From the NCBI GenBank assembly GCA_026225475.1, contig JAMFSU010000063.1, forward strand, positions 1 through 44,575: a DNA stretch of 44,575 bases. The letters are read 5' to 3'. Positions 15,278 to 23,862 of the stretch are shown here, in pieces. The notes below the pieces were generated by a model, which saw nothing but the letters and a program-made list of their open reading frames with translations, made no database searches and was not told the DNA's origin. Both the position numbers and the translations under genes were made by a program. Position 1 is the first letter of the stretch, and every line of letters starts with the position of its first letter. This DNA comes from Duganella sp. Lineage in GTDB: Bacteria > Pseudomonadota > Gammaproteobacteria > Burkholderiales > Burkholderiaceae_D.

Positions 15278-16330
15278 ATGGAGCCGGAGCGAAAATTGCT
15301 ACATGCACACCATCACAAACGCACCAGCACTTGCAAGATGTTTGCGGGCATCGCCATGTGCATTGTCAGCATTGGATTCGCCTGCGCTGCGTCAATAACA
15401 CCCTTATCTCCCCGCGACGATGGTGATGGTACTACCATCGCCTTTGCGTCAGTCACGCCTAAACGGGTCAAGGATTTTGTCGAGCGCAGCATCGACAACA
15501 AGGTCACCATTACAGGAAAATTGCGCTTTCCTGAAACGATGAAATCACCCGTTCCGGCGGTAATCATCCTGCACGGAAGCAGCGGTGTTAATCCCGGCGA
15601 GCTGGTCTGGGCGCAACGCTTGAACGCGATGGGATTTGCCAGTTTTGTCGTCGACAGTTTTACGGGCCGAGGCGTCACCAATACCGAAGCAGACCAAACT
15701 CAGTTGTCGATGACCACTGGCATAGCAGACGCCTACCTGGCGCTACGCCTGCTGGCGGCTGATCCACGTATCGACAAAACAAAAATCAGCGTCATGGGCT
15801 TTTCGCGTGGAGCGATTGCCGCGCTTTATTCGGCACTGGAGCCGTTTCGCCGTGCCCTGATTGAAGACGATCTGCACTTTGCCGCACATATCGCCTTCTA
15901 TCCCGGATGCGGCATACATTACACGTCGATGCATCTGGATGGCGCGCCGATACTGATGCTGCTTGGAGCCAAGGACAACTACACTCCGGCGGCACCGTGT
16001 GTGACGTACGCCAACGAATTACGCAGGCAAGGCGCACAGGTCACGGTAAAGACTTACCCCGATGCTTATCATGGATTTGACCGGCCGACCCGACTGCATG
16101 TCATCAAGTCAGCAACAAGTGCACGCGATTGCCATGGCACCTACGACCTTGATACAAACAAATTCACGATGCAAAAAGATGACAATACGGTGTCGGGTGC
16201 AGAGGCCACTGCGGAATCGAAACGCTGCCTCAGCTATGGTGTGATGCTTGGTGGCGATACCCTGGGGCGCGAGCAATCGCCGCTTGATGTCAGCGCGTTT
16301 CTTAACTCGGTATTCAATACGCAACCATGA
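15278..16330 (+). CDS. Dienelactone hydrolase-like exported alpha/beta hydrolase
   Basis: A 350-residue protein. A signal-like hydrophobic stretch begins at residue 21 (MFAGIAMCIVSIGFACA), preceded by a basic histidine-rich extension; the ATG at 15338 is an alternative start that gives a classical signal peptide. Family motifs are VIILHGSSG (oxyanion), MGFSRGAIAAL (nucleophile serine), AHIAFYPGCG, LMLLGAKDNYTP (aspartate) and YPDAYHGFD (histidine), all in dienelactone hydrolase order. The active site is complete. It has no obvious partner enzyme; it is the second exported hydrolase within 2 kb. Confidence 0.85.
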   Translation: MEPERKLLHAHHHKRTSTCKMFAGIAMCIVSIGFACAASITPLSPRDDGDGTTIAFASVTPKRVKDFVERSIDNKVTITGKLRFPETMKSPVPAVIILHGSSGVNPGELVWAQRLNAMGFASFVVDSFTGRGVTNTEADQTQLSMTTGIADAYLALRLLAADPRIDKTKISVMGFSRGAIAALYSALEPFRRALIEDDLHFAAHIAFYPGCGIHYTSMHLDGAPILMLLGAKDNYTPAAPCVTYANELRRQGAQVTVKTYPDAYHGFDRPTRLHVIKSATSARDCHGTYDLDTNKFTMQKDDNTVSGAEATAESKRCLSYGVMLGGDTLGREQSPLDVSAFLNSVFNTQP

Positions 16331-16437
16331 CTTCTTCTAGGCCATGTGGGCTGGCGATATGGCAGCAGCTTATCGCTGACATTGACTCAAGCAAAACCAG
16401 CGCTTGCACAATACCGCTCAGATTCCCAGTACTCCGC

Positions 16438-16465
16438 AAAAAAATGGCGCACATTGCTGTGCGCC
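16438..16465 (-). terminator. Strong terminator of the nucleoside operon
   Basis: Read on the minus strand, GGCGCACA-GCAA-TGTGCGCC is a perfect 8-bp stem followed by seven T. It lies 10 bases past the stop of the adenosine deaminase-like gene and closes the operon that begins with the porin. Confidence 0.85.
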
Positions 16466-16475
16466 GCTGCGTTAT

Positions 16476-17567
16476 TTACAAGTCCGCCACCAGCCGCTGG
16501 CGCAGGGTATCGAACGTCTGAGTCCACTCCCGCCGCCATTGCTGGCGCAAGTCATCGGCGATCCAGGCGGCATCGAGACCGTTGAGCATGAACTGGCGCA
16601 TGTCGTCGACGTCGAAACCGAACTGCGTCATCATCATCCAGGCACCAGTCGGGGTGACCAGATGCAAGGTCGGGTCATCGGTATTGGGGTGCACGCGCAG
16701 GCCGGCACGCACCATCGCGCGAATCGGATGATCGAGCGCCCAGCGTTGTGGTGTCAGTGTGCGCAGGTAGTAGGAATTGGTCGGCACCACCGTGAAAATC
16801 ATGTCGCGTGCAATGCATTGCTGCAACAGCGCGGGGTTGTCGATCACGGTATAGCCATGATCAATGCGATCGACCTTGAGCAGTTCGATGGCCGTGTTGA
16901 TGTTGTGCCAGGGCATGCCGAATTCACCAGCATGCGCGGTGGTCTTGAAGCCAGCCGCGCGGGCCAGTGCATAGGCTTCTTCAAATAATTCCGGCGGGCG
17001 GTCATTTTCGCGGTAATCGATGCCGATGCCGATCACTTCTGTCTGGCGGTGCTGGCACATCCATTGCACCATCGTCACCGCTTCCTCAGGACTGGCTTCG
17101 CGGTCGATGCTGGGCAACAACCTGCCAATGACACCAAAGTCGCGCTGGGCATCGCGAATCGCCAGAACGATGGCGGCCTGCGCCGAGGCATAGCTGATGC
17201 CGGAGACGCGCACGGTGCCGGTCGGGTTCCAGAAAAATTCGCTATAGCGCACGCCATGGCTGTGCACGTCCTGCAAATATTCGTAGGTAATTCGATGCAA
17301 GTCACTGGGGCCTTGGATCAGATGGGCATCGAGCGCACGCAGCACGCGCAAGACGCCGACCGGTTTTTCGCCACGGGTATAGAAGGCGTCGATTTCGTCG
17401 CGCGAGACGCGGTTGCCCGAGGCTGCGGCCAGATCGATGAAGGTTTGCCGGCGCACCGAGCCGAATAGGTGGCAATGCAATTCCATTTTCGGCATGGCGT
17501 GCACGAATTGTTCGAGCGTCATGCGATCTGACGATGCGTCTTGCTGCGGCTTCATAGGTTGATGCAT
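16476..17567 (-). CDS. Adenosine deaminase-like protein
   Basis: A 363-residue metal-dependent deaminase of the amidohydrolase fold. It keeps the zinc ligands in MELHCHL (H31, H33), the catalytic HAGEFG, a DHGYTV histidine and the terminal NTDDP. The residue after HCHL, normally aspartate that holds the ribose 5'-hydroxyl in adenosine deaminase, is phenylalanine (F35), so the ribose pocket may differ. The start is uncertain: ATG at 17567 is chosen, with 17555 and 17603 possible; no strong Shine-Dalgarno exists, which suggests coupling to the gene upstream. It is the last gene of the operon, downstream of the nucleoside hydrolase. Product likely converts a 6-aminopurine nucleoside to the inosine form. 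Confidence 0.88.
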   Translation of the reverse strand: MHQPMKPQQDASSDRMTLEQFVHAMPKMELHCHLFGSVRRQTFIDLAAASGNRVSRDEIDAFYTRGEKPVGVLRVLRALDAHLIQGPSDLHRITYEYLQDVHSHGVRYSEFFWNPTGTVRVSGISYASAQAAIVLAIRDAQRDFGVIGRLLPSIDREASPEEAVTMVQWMCQHRQTEVIGIGIDYRENDRPPELFEEAYALARAAGFKTTAHAGEFGMPWHNINTAIELLKVDRIDHGYTVIDNPALLQQCIARDMIFTVVPTNSYYLRTLTPQRWALDHPIRAMVRAGLRVHPNTDDPTLHLVTPTGAWMMMTQFGFDVDDMRQFMLNGLDAAWIADDLRQQWRREWTQTFDTLRQRLVADL

Positions 17568-17614
17568 AAGGCTGGTCGTTGATTGTTGGTACAGCGGCGG
17601 CATGCGGATCAGGT

Positions 17615-18583
17615 TCAGGACAGGGTGCCCAGCAATTCCTGCATCATGCATTCCATCGCCCGTGGTCCATCGACCGTCATCGCTACTTCGGCATTGGCGA
17701 CGGCACGACGCGGCACGCGGAATTCGCACACCGTCATGCCGCGCGTGAGGCGGCCCTGCAATTCGATGTCTACGTGCGCGGGTGCGAAGCTGAACAGTTC
17801 CGGGCGCTTGAGCCAGATTGCCACGGCCGGGTCATACATCGGCATCGGCACTGAGCCGTCCGCGCTGCGGATGCGCAGATAGGCTTCAAAATAACCGGCC
17901 AGCCATTTGGCGCGCAGCGTGCCAAGTGCGCGCACTTGCTGCACTTCGGCGGCGGTGACCAGCAATTGACGGCACAGGTTGAGGCCGAACATGCGCAAGG
18001 CAATACCGGCGCGAAAGACGATGTCGGCGGCTTCCGGATCGGCAAAGATGTTGAACTCAGCGGCCGCAGTGTGATTACCCTGGTCGGCCGAGCCGCCCAT
18101 GAGAATGATTTCCTTGATCAGCGGTGCAATCTCGGGTGCGCGTTGCAGTGCGGTGGCGATATTGGTCAGCGGCGCGATGCACATCAGTGTGATCTCGCCA
18201 GCATGGGCACGCACCGCTTCGATCAAGGCATCGACCGCATGCGGCAAGGGGCTGCGTTGTTCCTGCGCGGCCTGTGCCGCTTCGGCGGCGGCAATGTCGA
18301 CGCTGGGCAAGGCTTCGCCGGTAGTATTCATGCCGCTGTCGCCGAGAATGCATTGCGCGGTTTCGACCGCACCGGCCAACGGTGCATCGCAACCGGGGTA
18401 CACCGGCACGTCGAGGTGATAGTGCTTCTTGATGCGCAAGGCATTGTCGTAAGTGGTCGCCAGCGGCGCATTGCCTGCCACCACCGACACGCCCAGCCAG
18501 GTCACGTCGAGGTTGGCCGACAGCATCAGCATGGCGAGCCAGTCGTCAAAGCCGGGGTCGGTATCGAGCCAGATTTTATGCAT
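17615..18583 (-). CDS. Nucleoside hydrolase (IunH/RihA family)
   Basis: A 322-residue ribonucleoside hydrolase. The calcium-binding DTDPGFDD motif is at 7-14, LMCIAPLTNIATAL follows, and FNIFADPEAADIVF lies in the middle. The conserved HD pair near the C terminus appears as Y-D (PMYDPAVA), so the calcium aspartate is kept but the usual proton-donating histidine is replaced. The ATG at 18583 is preceded by AAGAGAA. It cleaves N-glycosidic bonds to give base and ribose. It sits between the ABC ATPase gene (41 bases upstream) and the adenosine deaminase-like gene. Confidence 0.92.
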   Translation of the reverse strand: MHKIWLDTDPGFDDWLAMLMLSANLDVTWLGVSVVAGNAPLATTYDNALRIKKHYHLDVPVYPGCDAPLAGAVETAQCILGDSGMNTTGEALPSVDIAAAEAAQAAQEQRSPLPHAVDALIEAVRAHAGEITLMCIAPLTNIATALQRAPEIAPLIKEIILMGGSADQGNHTAAAEFNIFADPEAADIVFRAGIALRMFGLNLCRQLLVTAAEVQQVRALGTLRAKWLAGYFEAYLRIRSADGSVPMPMYDPAVAIWLKRPELFSFAPAHVDIELQGRLTRGMTVCEFRVPRRAVANAEVAMTVDGPRAMECMMQELLGTLS

Positions 18584-18624
18584 AAAATTCTCTTTATTGT
18601 TCTTGGTAAAGATGGATGACTGGC

Positions 18625-19641
18625 TCAAGCTGGCAGCAGCAAGACGCTGGCCGCTGGCAGGCTGAACTTGACGCTGTCGCCTTCGCGCCAGCTGGCAGCA
18701 CTGGCCGGCGCCACGCCTTTGATGTCGCCAATCGGGGTACACAGCACGTATTCCACGCTGTCGCCGAGGAAGCCGCGCGAGCGCACGGTGCCGTAGTACT
18801 GACCGTCGCCGACCTTGACTTGCTCAGGACGCCAGCCGGCGCAGGCAAACTGGCCTGGTGCCGTGACGACAAACGGCAGGCGCTGGCCGTTGCCGAGCAG
18901 ATGGCCCTCCTGATAGTCGAACAGGTTTTCGTAACCCATGAAGTTGGCAACGAAGCGCGTGCGTGGTGCACTGAACAATTGTTCCGGTGTATCCAGTTGC
19001 TCGATCTTGCCGCCGTGCATGACCACGATGCGGTCCGACAAGGCCAGCGCTTCTTCCTGGTCATGCGTGACGTACAGCATGGTGATGCCGAGTTCGCGCT
19101 GGATGCGGCGCAGTTCAGCGCGCATTTGCACGCGCAGTTTGGCGTCCAGATTGGACAACGGTTCATCGAGCAACAACAACTTGGGTTCAATGACGATGGC
19201 ACGTGCCAGCGCCACGCGCTGTTGCTGGCCACCCGACATCTGCGCTGGCAGACGCGCTTCGAAGCCGCTCAGTCCAACCGCCGCGATGACTTTTTCCACG
19301 CGCTTGCGCAGGTTGTTGTTGTCGACCTTGCGCAGGCGCAGACCGAAGGCAATGTTGTCGAACACATTCAGATGCGGAAACAGTGCATACGACTGGAACA
19401 CCATGCCGATGTTGCGCTTGTTGGGCGGCAGGCGGCCGATGTCACGGCCGTCCAGTGTAATGCTGCCGGCACGCAGATCGATCAGGCCGGCAATGGCGCG
19501 CATGGTGGTGGTCTTGCCGCAGCCGCTTGGGCCCAGCAGGGAAATCAGTTCGCCTTGTGCGACGTCGAGGTCGAGTTGGTCCACGGCCGTTTTGCTGTTG
19601 CCGTAACCGATGGCTAATTGTTGCAGTTTCAGATAACTCAT
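18625..19641 (-). CDS. ABC transporter ATP-binding protein, PotA/FbpC-like
   Basis: A 338-residue ATPase: Walker A GPSGCGKTT, Q-loop VFQSYALFPHLNVF, signature [14 protein letters not shown], Walker B LLLLDEPLSNLDAKLR and switch VTHDQEEAL, with a C-terminal TOBE region (about 240-335). A GTG at 19656 overlapping the upstream stop is an alternative start. It energises the two permeases encoded immediately upstream. The type matches importers of polyamines, iron or other small solutes; the neighbours suggest nucleosides. Confidence 0.95.
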   Translation of the reverse strand: MSYLKLQQLAIGYGNSKTAVDQLDLDVAQGELISLLGPSGCGKTTTMRAIAGLIDLRAGSITLDGRDIGRLPPNKRNIGMVFQSYALFPHLNVFDNIAFGLRLRKVDNNNLRKRVEKVIAAVGLSGFEARLPAQMSGGQQQRVALARAIVIEPKLLLLDEPLSNLDAKLRVQMRAELRRIQRELGITMLYVTHDQEEALALSDRIVVMHGGKIEQLDTPEQLFSAPRTRFVANFMGYENLFDYQEGHLLGNGQRLPFVVTAPGQFACAGWRPEQVKVGDGQYYGTVRSRGFLGDSVEYVLCTPIGDIKGVAPASAASWREGDSVKFSLPAASVLLLPA

Positions 19642-19652
19642 TGCAATCTCAT

Positions 19653-20447
19653 TCACATGTATTTGGAAATGCCCAGCACCTTCTCGGTCACCAGCACGAA
19701 GGCCATGGTGAACAAGACCAGCAAGGTCGACAGTGCGGCAATCGATGGATCGAAGCTGTTTTCCATATGGCCCAGCATTTCAATCGGCAAGGTACTGATG
19801 CCGGGACCGGTCAGGAACAAAGACACCGGCACCTGATTGAATGAGGTGACGAACGCCAGGAAAAATGCGGCGATCACGGCGCTGCGGATATTGGGCAGCA
19901 CGATCAGCCGGAAGGTCTGTGCGCGTGAGGCGCCGAGCGTGATGGCGGCTTCTTCGATATCGACGCGCAGATTGATCAGGCTGGCGTAGACCACCCGCAC
20001 GGCATAGGGAGTCAGCAGGCCGATGTGGCCGATCAGCAGACCGAGGAAGACCGGCGCATCGACTAGCAGTACGAAATGACGCAGCAGTCCCAGACCGACC
20101 AGCATGGCCGGAATGATCAGTGGCGAAGTCAGGATCTGCTTGATCGCACCCATGCCCGGCGGCGGCATGCGCGACATGGCATAGGCCACCGGCACGCCCA
20201 GCAACAGCGCGATGACGGTCGCCAGCAAGCCGATTTGCAGGCTGGTCAGGAATGCTTGCTGGAATTCTTCCGCGGCGACGACTTCAAGGATCCAGCGCAG
20301 TGAATACGCGGTCGGCGGAAACGCCAATGTTTCACCGGCGCTGAAACCGGCCAGGAACACGATCACGAATGGTCCCAGCAGGAACAGGAACACCAGCCAC
20401 AAAATGGTGCGCGAAAACAGGCCGGGTTGTTGCAGCAGCGATTTCAT
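19653..20447 (-). CDS. ABC transporter permease, PotC/YdcV-like
   Basis: A 264-residue inner-membrane protein with six predicted helices and the cytoplasmic EAA loop (EEAAITLGASRAQTFRLIVLPNIRSAV) that docks on the ATPase. Its start overlaps the stop of the other permease gene by four bases, a translational coupling. Confidence 0.94.
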   Translation of the reverse strand: MKSLLQQPGLFSRTILWLVFLFLLGPFVIVFLAGFSAGETLAFPPTAYSLRWILEVVAAEEFQQAFLTSLQIGLLATVIALLLGVPVAYAMSRMPPPGMGAIKQILTSPLIIPAMLVGLGLLRHFVLLVDAPVFLGLLIGHIGLLTPYAVRVVYASLINLRVDIEEAAITLGASRAQTFRLIVLPNIRSAVIAAFFLAFVTSFNQVPVSLFLTGPGISTLPIEMLGHMENSFDPSIAALSTLLVLFTMAFVLVTEKVLGISKYM

Positions 20448-21313
20448 TTCACGCTCCCGGCAAGGCTGGAGCGCCGGGGCGCGGAGATACGTTTGAGACC
20501 GGCATTGACGGCCAGCGTCATGGCCACCAGGATCACGGCGATGACATTGGCGCTGCTGAAGTCGCTTTCGACGCTGACCTTTTGGTATAGCAGGGTTTCC
20601 AGCATCAAGACCTTGGGCCCGCCCAATAGCGCCGGCGTGACATAGGCCGTGACGCAGCCGGTAAACACCAGCGTGCCGCCGACGATCAGACCTTCCTGGG
20701 TCAGCGGCAGGGTCACGCGGGTAAACACTTGCCAGGCATTGGCACCCAATGTGGAGGCGGCCAGTGCAATATCGCGCGAGAGGTTTTCCATCGAGCTGAC
20801 CAGCGACATCAGCATCAAGGGCAGCAGCAATTGCAGCAAGCCGACGAAAACCGCCATTTCAGAAAACAGCAAGCGTTGCGGCGCATCGGCCAGACCCAGA
20901 TGCAGCAGTACCGCATTGATGGCGCCGTTGCGGCCGAACAGCACGATCCAGGCATACGTACGGGCAATCGGCGACACCATCAGCGGCAAAATCATCATGC
21001 CCAGCACCAGGCCGCGCCAGGACGGCGAGACCCGCACAATCGCCTGTGCTGCCGGGTACGACAGCAAGGCCGCGCACAAGGTGACCAGCGCAGCAATGCG
21101 CAGCGTGCGCAGGAACACCTGACGGTTGAGCGGCTCGGCAAAGAAATCGATGAAGCGGCTGATGCCCCAATGCAGCGTGCCGCTGTCGAGCGAGCCGACG
21201 CGAAAGGCATCGAGCAGCAATGCCAGCACGGGCAGTAAAAAGCACACGACGGTGAAGATCAGGGCTGGCGTCACCAACAAGATGCCGAGCCGGGTTTTAT
21301 GTTGTGCAACCAT
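20444..21313 (-). CDS. ABC transporter permease, PotB-like
   Basis: A 289-residue inner-membrane protein with six predicted helices and an EAA-type loop (SRDIALAASTLGANAWQVFTRVTLPLTQEG). It forms the heterodimeric channel with the product of the next gene. A gap of 110 bases with a hairpin separates it from the binding-protein gene upstream. Confidence 0.94.
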   Translation of the reverse strand: MVAQHKTRLGILLVTPALIFTVVCFLLPVLALLLDAFRVGSLDSGTLHWGISRFIDFFAEPLNRQVFLRTLRIAALVTLCAALLSYPAAQAIVRVSPSWRGLVLGMMILPLMVSPIARTYAWIVLFGRNGAINAVLLHLGLADAPQRLLFSEMAVFVGLLQLLLPLMLMSLVSSMENLSRDIALAASTLGANAWQVFTRVTLPLTQEGLIVGGTLVFTGCVTAYVTPALLGGPKVLMLETLLYQKVSVESDFSSANVIAVILVAMTLAVNAGLKRISAPRRSSLAGSVK

Positions 21314-21370
21314 GTGTTGCGACTCCGTTTTGTTACTTTGATAACTTACTTGCCGAGCGCAGATGCATCA

Positions 21371-21402
21371 ACCCGGAATGGCAGCTGAGCGCGATTCCGG
21401 GT
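21371..21402 (-). terminator. Intercistronic hairpin after the binding-protein gene
   Basis: ACCCGGAAT-N14-ATTCCGGGT is a perfect 9-bp inverted repeat without a T tract, located between the solute-binding protein gene and the permeases. Such hairpins often stabilise the upstream mRNA or partly stop transcription, giving more binding protein than permease. Confidence 0.55.
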
Positions 21403-21423
21403 CAAGACGGCTTGCGATAGGGC

Positions 21424-22482
21424 TTAGTTGCTGATGCCCTTGTTCCATTGCGCCAGCCATTCGGCGCGATGTTTGAGCAGGGTTTCGGGTTTGACGAACT
21501 TGAGCGATGCGATGTGTTCGCCACCATAGGTATTGAATTCGGCCTTATCCTTGGGCAGCACCACCAGCGTATTGACCGGCGAATCGACCAGCTCCATCGC
21601 CAGTGCGGTCTGCACGTCCTTGGACAACCAGAAGTCCATCAGTGCATACGCCAGGTCGGCGTTCTTCGATTTGGCGACAATGCCCATCACGTTCATGCCG
21701 GCGGCCTGGCCTTCGGCGGGAATGACCCATTTCAACGGCATGCCGGTCTTCATCAATTGCGACCAGGTGAAGCGCGCTACCGGCGCGGCCCAGATTTCAT
21801 CCTGGGCGAACAATGACGACAATTGCGCGCTGTTCTTGGAGAAGGTCACGACATTGTTCTTGATAGCCAGGATCTTTTGCATGCCGGTGGCGAAGTTTTC
21901 ATTCTTGCCGCCCCAGGCGATGTCAGCCATCTGCAACGCCAGCGGACCCTGTGTGGTGCTGACGTCAGGCAGCGCAATGCGGCCCTTCATGTCATTGCTC
22001 CACAGGTCTTTCCACGAGGTCAGCGACTTGATCTTGTCGGTGCGATAGACCAGGCCAACGGAATAAATGGTGTAGCCGACTGCATAGTTGCCGCCGATCG
22101 GGTTGCGCGCAAACGGATAGATCTGGCTGTAGTTCTTCAGCTTGCTGTAATCGAGCGGTTGCACCAGTGCCTTGCGGGCGGCTTCCAGCATGCCGAAATC
22201 CGACAGCAACACCAGATCGACCACCGGATTATTGCGTCGGGCATCCAGTTTGGCGATACGGTCGGCGTTGTTGCCGGTTTCTACCACGATCTCGCAGCCG
22301 CACTTTTCCTTGAACGGTGCATACACATACTTATTGAACAGCGGTTGCGCGATCGGGTAGGCGGACAATACCAAGGTACGTTTCTCGGCGTGGGCTGGGG
22401 AAGCTGCCAGCGAAAGGGATCCCGCCAGCAGACCCGCACCGAGCAGGGAAAGTATGTCCGCCAAACTTGCTTTTTTCAACAT
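21424..22482 (-). CDS. ABC transporter solute-binding protein, PotD-like
   Basis: A 352-residue periplasmic protein with a signal peptide (SLAASPAHAEKRT, cleavage about residue 33). The fold is that of family-1-like extracellular binding proteins: VDLVLLSDFGMLEAARKALVQPLDYSKL, GYTIYSVGLVYRTDKI and SWKDLWSNDMKGRIALPDVSTTQGPLAL. The start ATG at 22482 follows AAGGA; the frame continues eight codons upstream. Ligand is not evident; polyamine-type proteins carry acidic pocket residues that cannot be judged here. Context suggests a nucleoside. Confidence 0.92.
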   Translation of the reverse strand: MLKKASLADILSLLGAGLLAGSLSLAASPAHAEKRTLVLSAYPIAQPLFNKYVYAPFKEKCGCEIVVETGNNADRIAKLDARRNNPVVDLVLLSDFGMLEAARKALVQPLDYSKLKNYSQIYPFARNPIGGNYAVGYTIYSVGLVYRTDKIKSLTSWKDLWSNDMKGRIALPDVSTTQGPLALQMADIAWGGKNENFATGMQKILAIKNNVVTFSKNSAQLSSLFAQDEIWAAPVARFTWSQLMKTGMPLKWVIPAEGQAAGMNVMGIVAKSKNADLAYALMDFWLSKDVQTALAMELVDSPVNTLVVLPKDKAEFNTYGGEHIASLKFVKPETLLKHRAEWLAQWNKGISN

Positions 22483-22522
22483 AGTGTTCCTTTGCATAGA
22501 CATCAAATAAATGTCTATTTTA

Positions 22523-22562
22523 GGCCTGTCGCGACGGCCAGTTCAGCTCGCCGCGACAGGCC
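22523..22562 (-). terminator. Intercistronic hairpin after the porin gene
   Basis: GGCCTGTCGCG and CGCGACAGGCC form a perfect 11-bp inverted repeat around an 18-base loop, 18 bases past the porin stop. Only AAAATAG follows on the minus strand, so it is a partial terminator or stabiliser, not a full stop. Confidence 0.6.
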
Positions 22563-22580
22563 CGGTTTTTACCGACAGAG

Positions 22581-23696
22581 TTAAAACACGTGACGCATGC
22601 CGATCATCAGGATGCCTTGCTTCTTGTCACTCGATGCCGAGAAACCGAAGATGTTGGCATACTTGGCATCGCCAGCGGCGATCTGGTAGCTGTAAGTAAT
22701 GGCGACGTCGGTGCGCTTGGACAGGAAGTAGTCCGCCTGCAGGTTGAACTGGTGCCACTTTGGATTAGTGTTGATGGTGTCGTACTTGCCGGTGGTGTAG
22801 AAGTACGATGCGCCCAGGTTCAATGCTGGCGTGTAGTGATTGACCAGGTTGATGTCGAAGTTTTGCAGCGTCAGTTTGCTGTTGTCCAGATACTGATACT
22901 TGACGTTGCTGTACATCGCGCCGAAGTCGGTGTCGCCGACGGTGTAGAAACCACCAGTACCGGCGATGCGTTGACGTTGTACGCCCGAAGTGCCATTGAC
23001 GCCGCTCTTGTTGAAGATCAGCAGCGAGCTGGCGTAATCGTTGCCGATGGCGCCGTCAGATGCCGCCGCATTGTTGGGGGTGTCCATTTGCGTGAAGGCA
23101 GCCGACCAGCGGAAATTGCCGCCCTTGTAACCGGAGCCAATACTCATGACGCGGTTCAGGCTGGCATTGCCGGCGGCTTCGCCGAAACCGTACAGCGTGG
23201 TGACGGTGAAATCGCTGAACACCGGGCTGATGTACTTGACCGAGTTTTGTGCGCGCAAGTCGTTGTAACCGTTGTCGTTGTCGCCGATGTGCACGCCGTT
23301 ACTGGCGATCACGACCGGGCCGAGGTAGTCTTTGACCGCTTCATATTGACGGCCCAGGGTAACCGTACCGAGGGTTTTGCTGCTAAGCCCGACGTAAGAC
23401 AAACGACCAAACAGACGACCGTTTTGCGCTGCTGCACCGGTCATCATGTTGAAACCGTTTTCCAGGTTGAAGATGGCCTTGTCGCCGCCGCCCAGGTCTT
23501 CCTGACCGCGGAAACCGATACGTGGATTTTGATTAGTGCCGCTCAGCGCTTCCAGATTATGTGGGCCGCCTTGATTGGTCAGGTAGCCAACGCCACCGGA
23601 GATCAAACCATAAATTTCCACCGTGCTTTGTGCATGTGCTTGTACACCAGCCAGCATTGCAGGTATCGCGATCGTACCAATCATCCATTGCTTCAT
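22581..23696 (-). CDS. Gram-negative porin (Burkholderiales type)
   Basis: A 371-residue outer-membrane beta-barrel. A signal peptide ends at HAQ (about residue 22), the first strand is STVEIYGLISGGVGYL, GFRGQEDLGGGDKAIFNLENGF follows, and the chain ends with an aromatic residue (GMRHVF). These are marks of trimeric general porins of betaproteobacteria. The ATG at 23696 follows AGGGG. It is the first gene of the transport operon and likely lets the substrate cross the outer membrane. LysR gene lies divergent 166 bases away. Confidence 0.93.
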   Translation of the reverse strand: MKQWMIGTIAIPAMLAGVQAHAQSTVEIYGLISGGVGYLTNQGGPHNLEALSGTNQNPRIGFRGQEDLGGGDKAIFNLENGFNMMTGAAAQNGRLFGRLSYVGLSSKTLGTVTLGRQYEAVKDYLGPVVIASNGVHIGDNDNGYNDLRAQNSVKYISPVFSDFTVTTLYGFGEAAGNASLNRVMSIGSGYKGGNFRWSAAFTQMDTPNNAAASDGAIGNDYASSLLIFNKSGVNGTSGVQRQRIAGTGGFYTVGDTDFGAMYSNVKYQYLDNSKLTLQNFDINLVNHYTPALNLGASYFYTTGKYDTINTNPKWHQFNLQADYFLSKRTDVAITYSYQIAAGDAKYANIFGFSASSDKKQGILMIGMRHVF

Positions 23697-23862
23697 CACC
23701 ACCCCTTTTACGGCCTTGCGGCCACCTATATATATGTAAAAACCTACTAACAAGGCTGGAGAATAGAATAAGCAGTGAGATAATATAATTTGTTTATTTT
23801 TATAAATTCATAAGCTAAAGTTATAACCAGCCGACCTCGGACCGGGAATAACGCAGCCTGTC

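Noticed and set aside
15278..15337. His-rich N-terminal extension of the dienelactone hydrolase-like protein as a metal-binding segment
   Set aside because: The extension may not be translated, because an in-frame ATG at 15338 starts a normal signal peptide.
18616..19617. A 333-codon plus-strand frame opposite the ABC ATPase gene
   Set aside because: The ATPase on the minus strand has every expected motif; the plus-strand frame has none and is a shadow.
22590..23750. A 386-codon plus-strand frame opposite the porin gene
   Set aside because: The minus strand encodes a complete porin with signal peptide and terminal Phe. The plus frame has only low-information Val/Ala-rich sequence.
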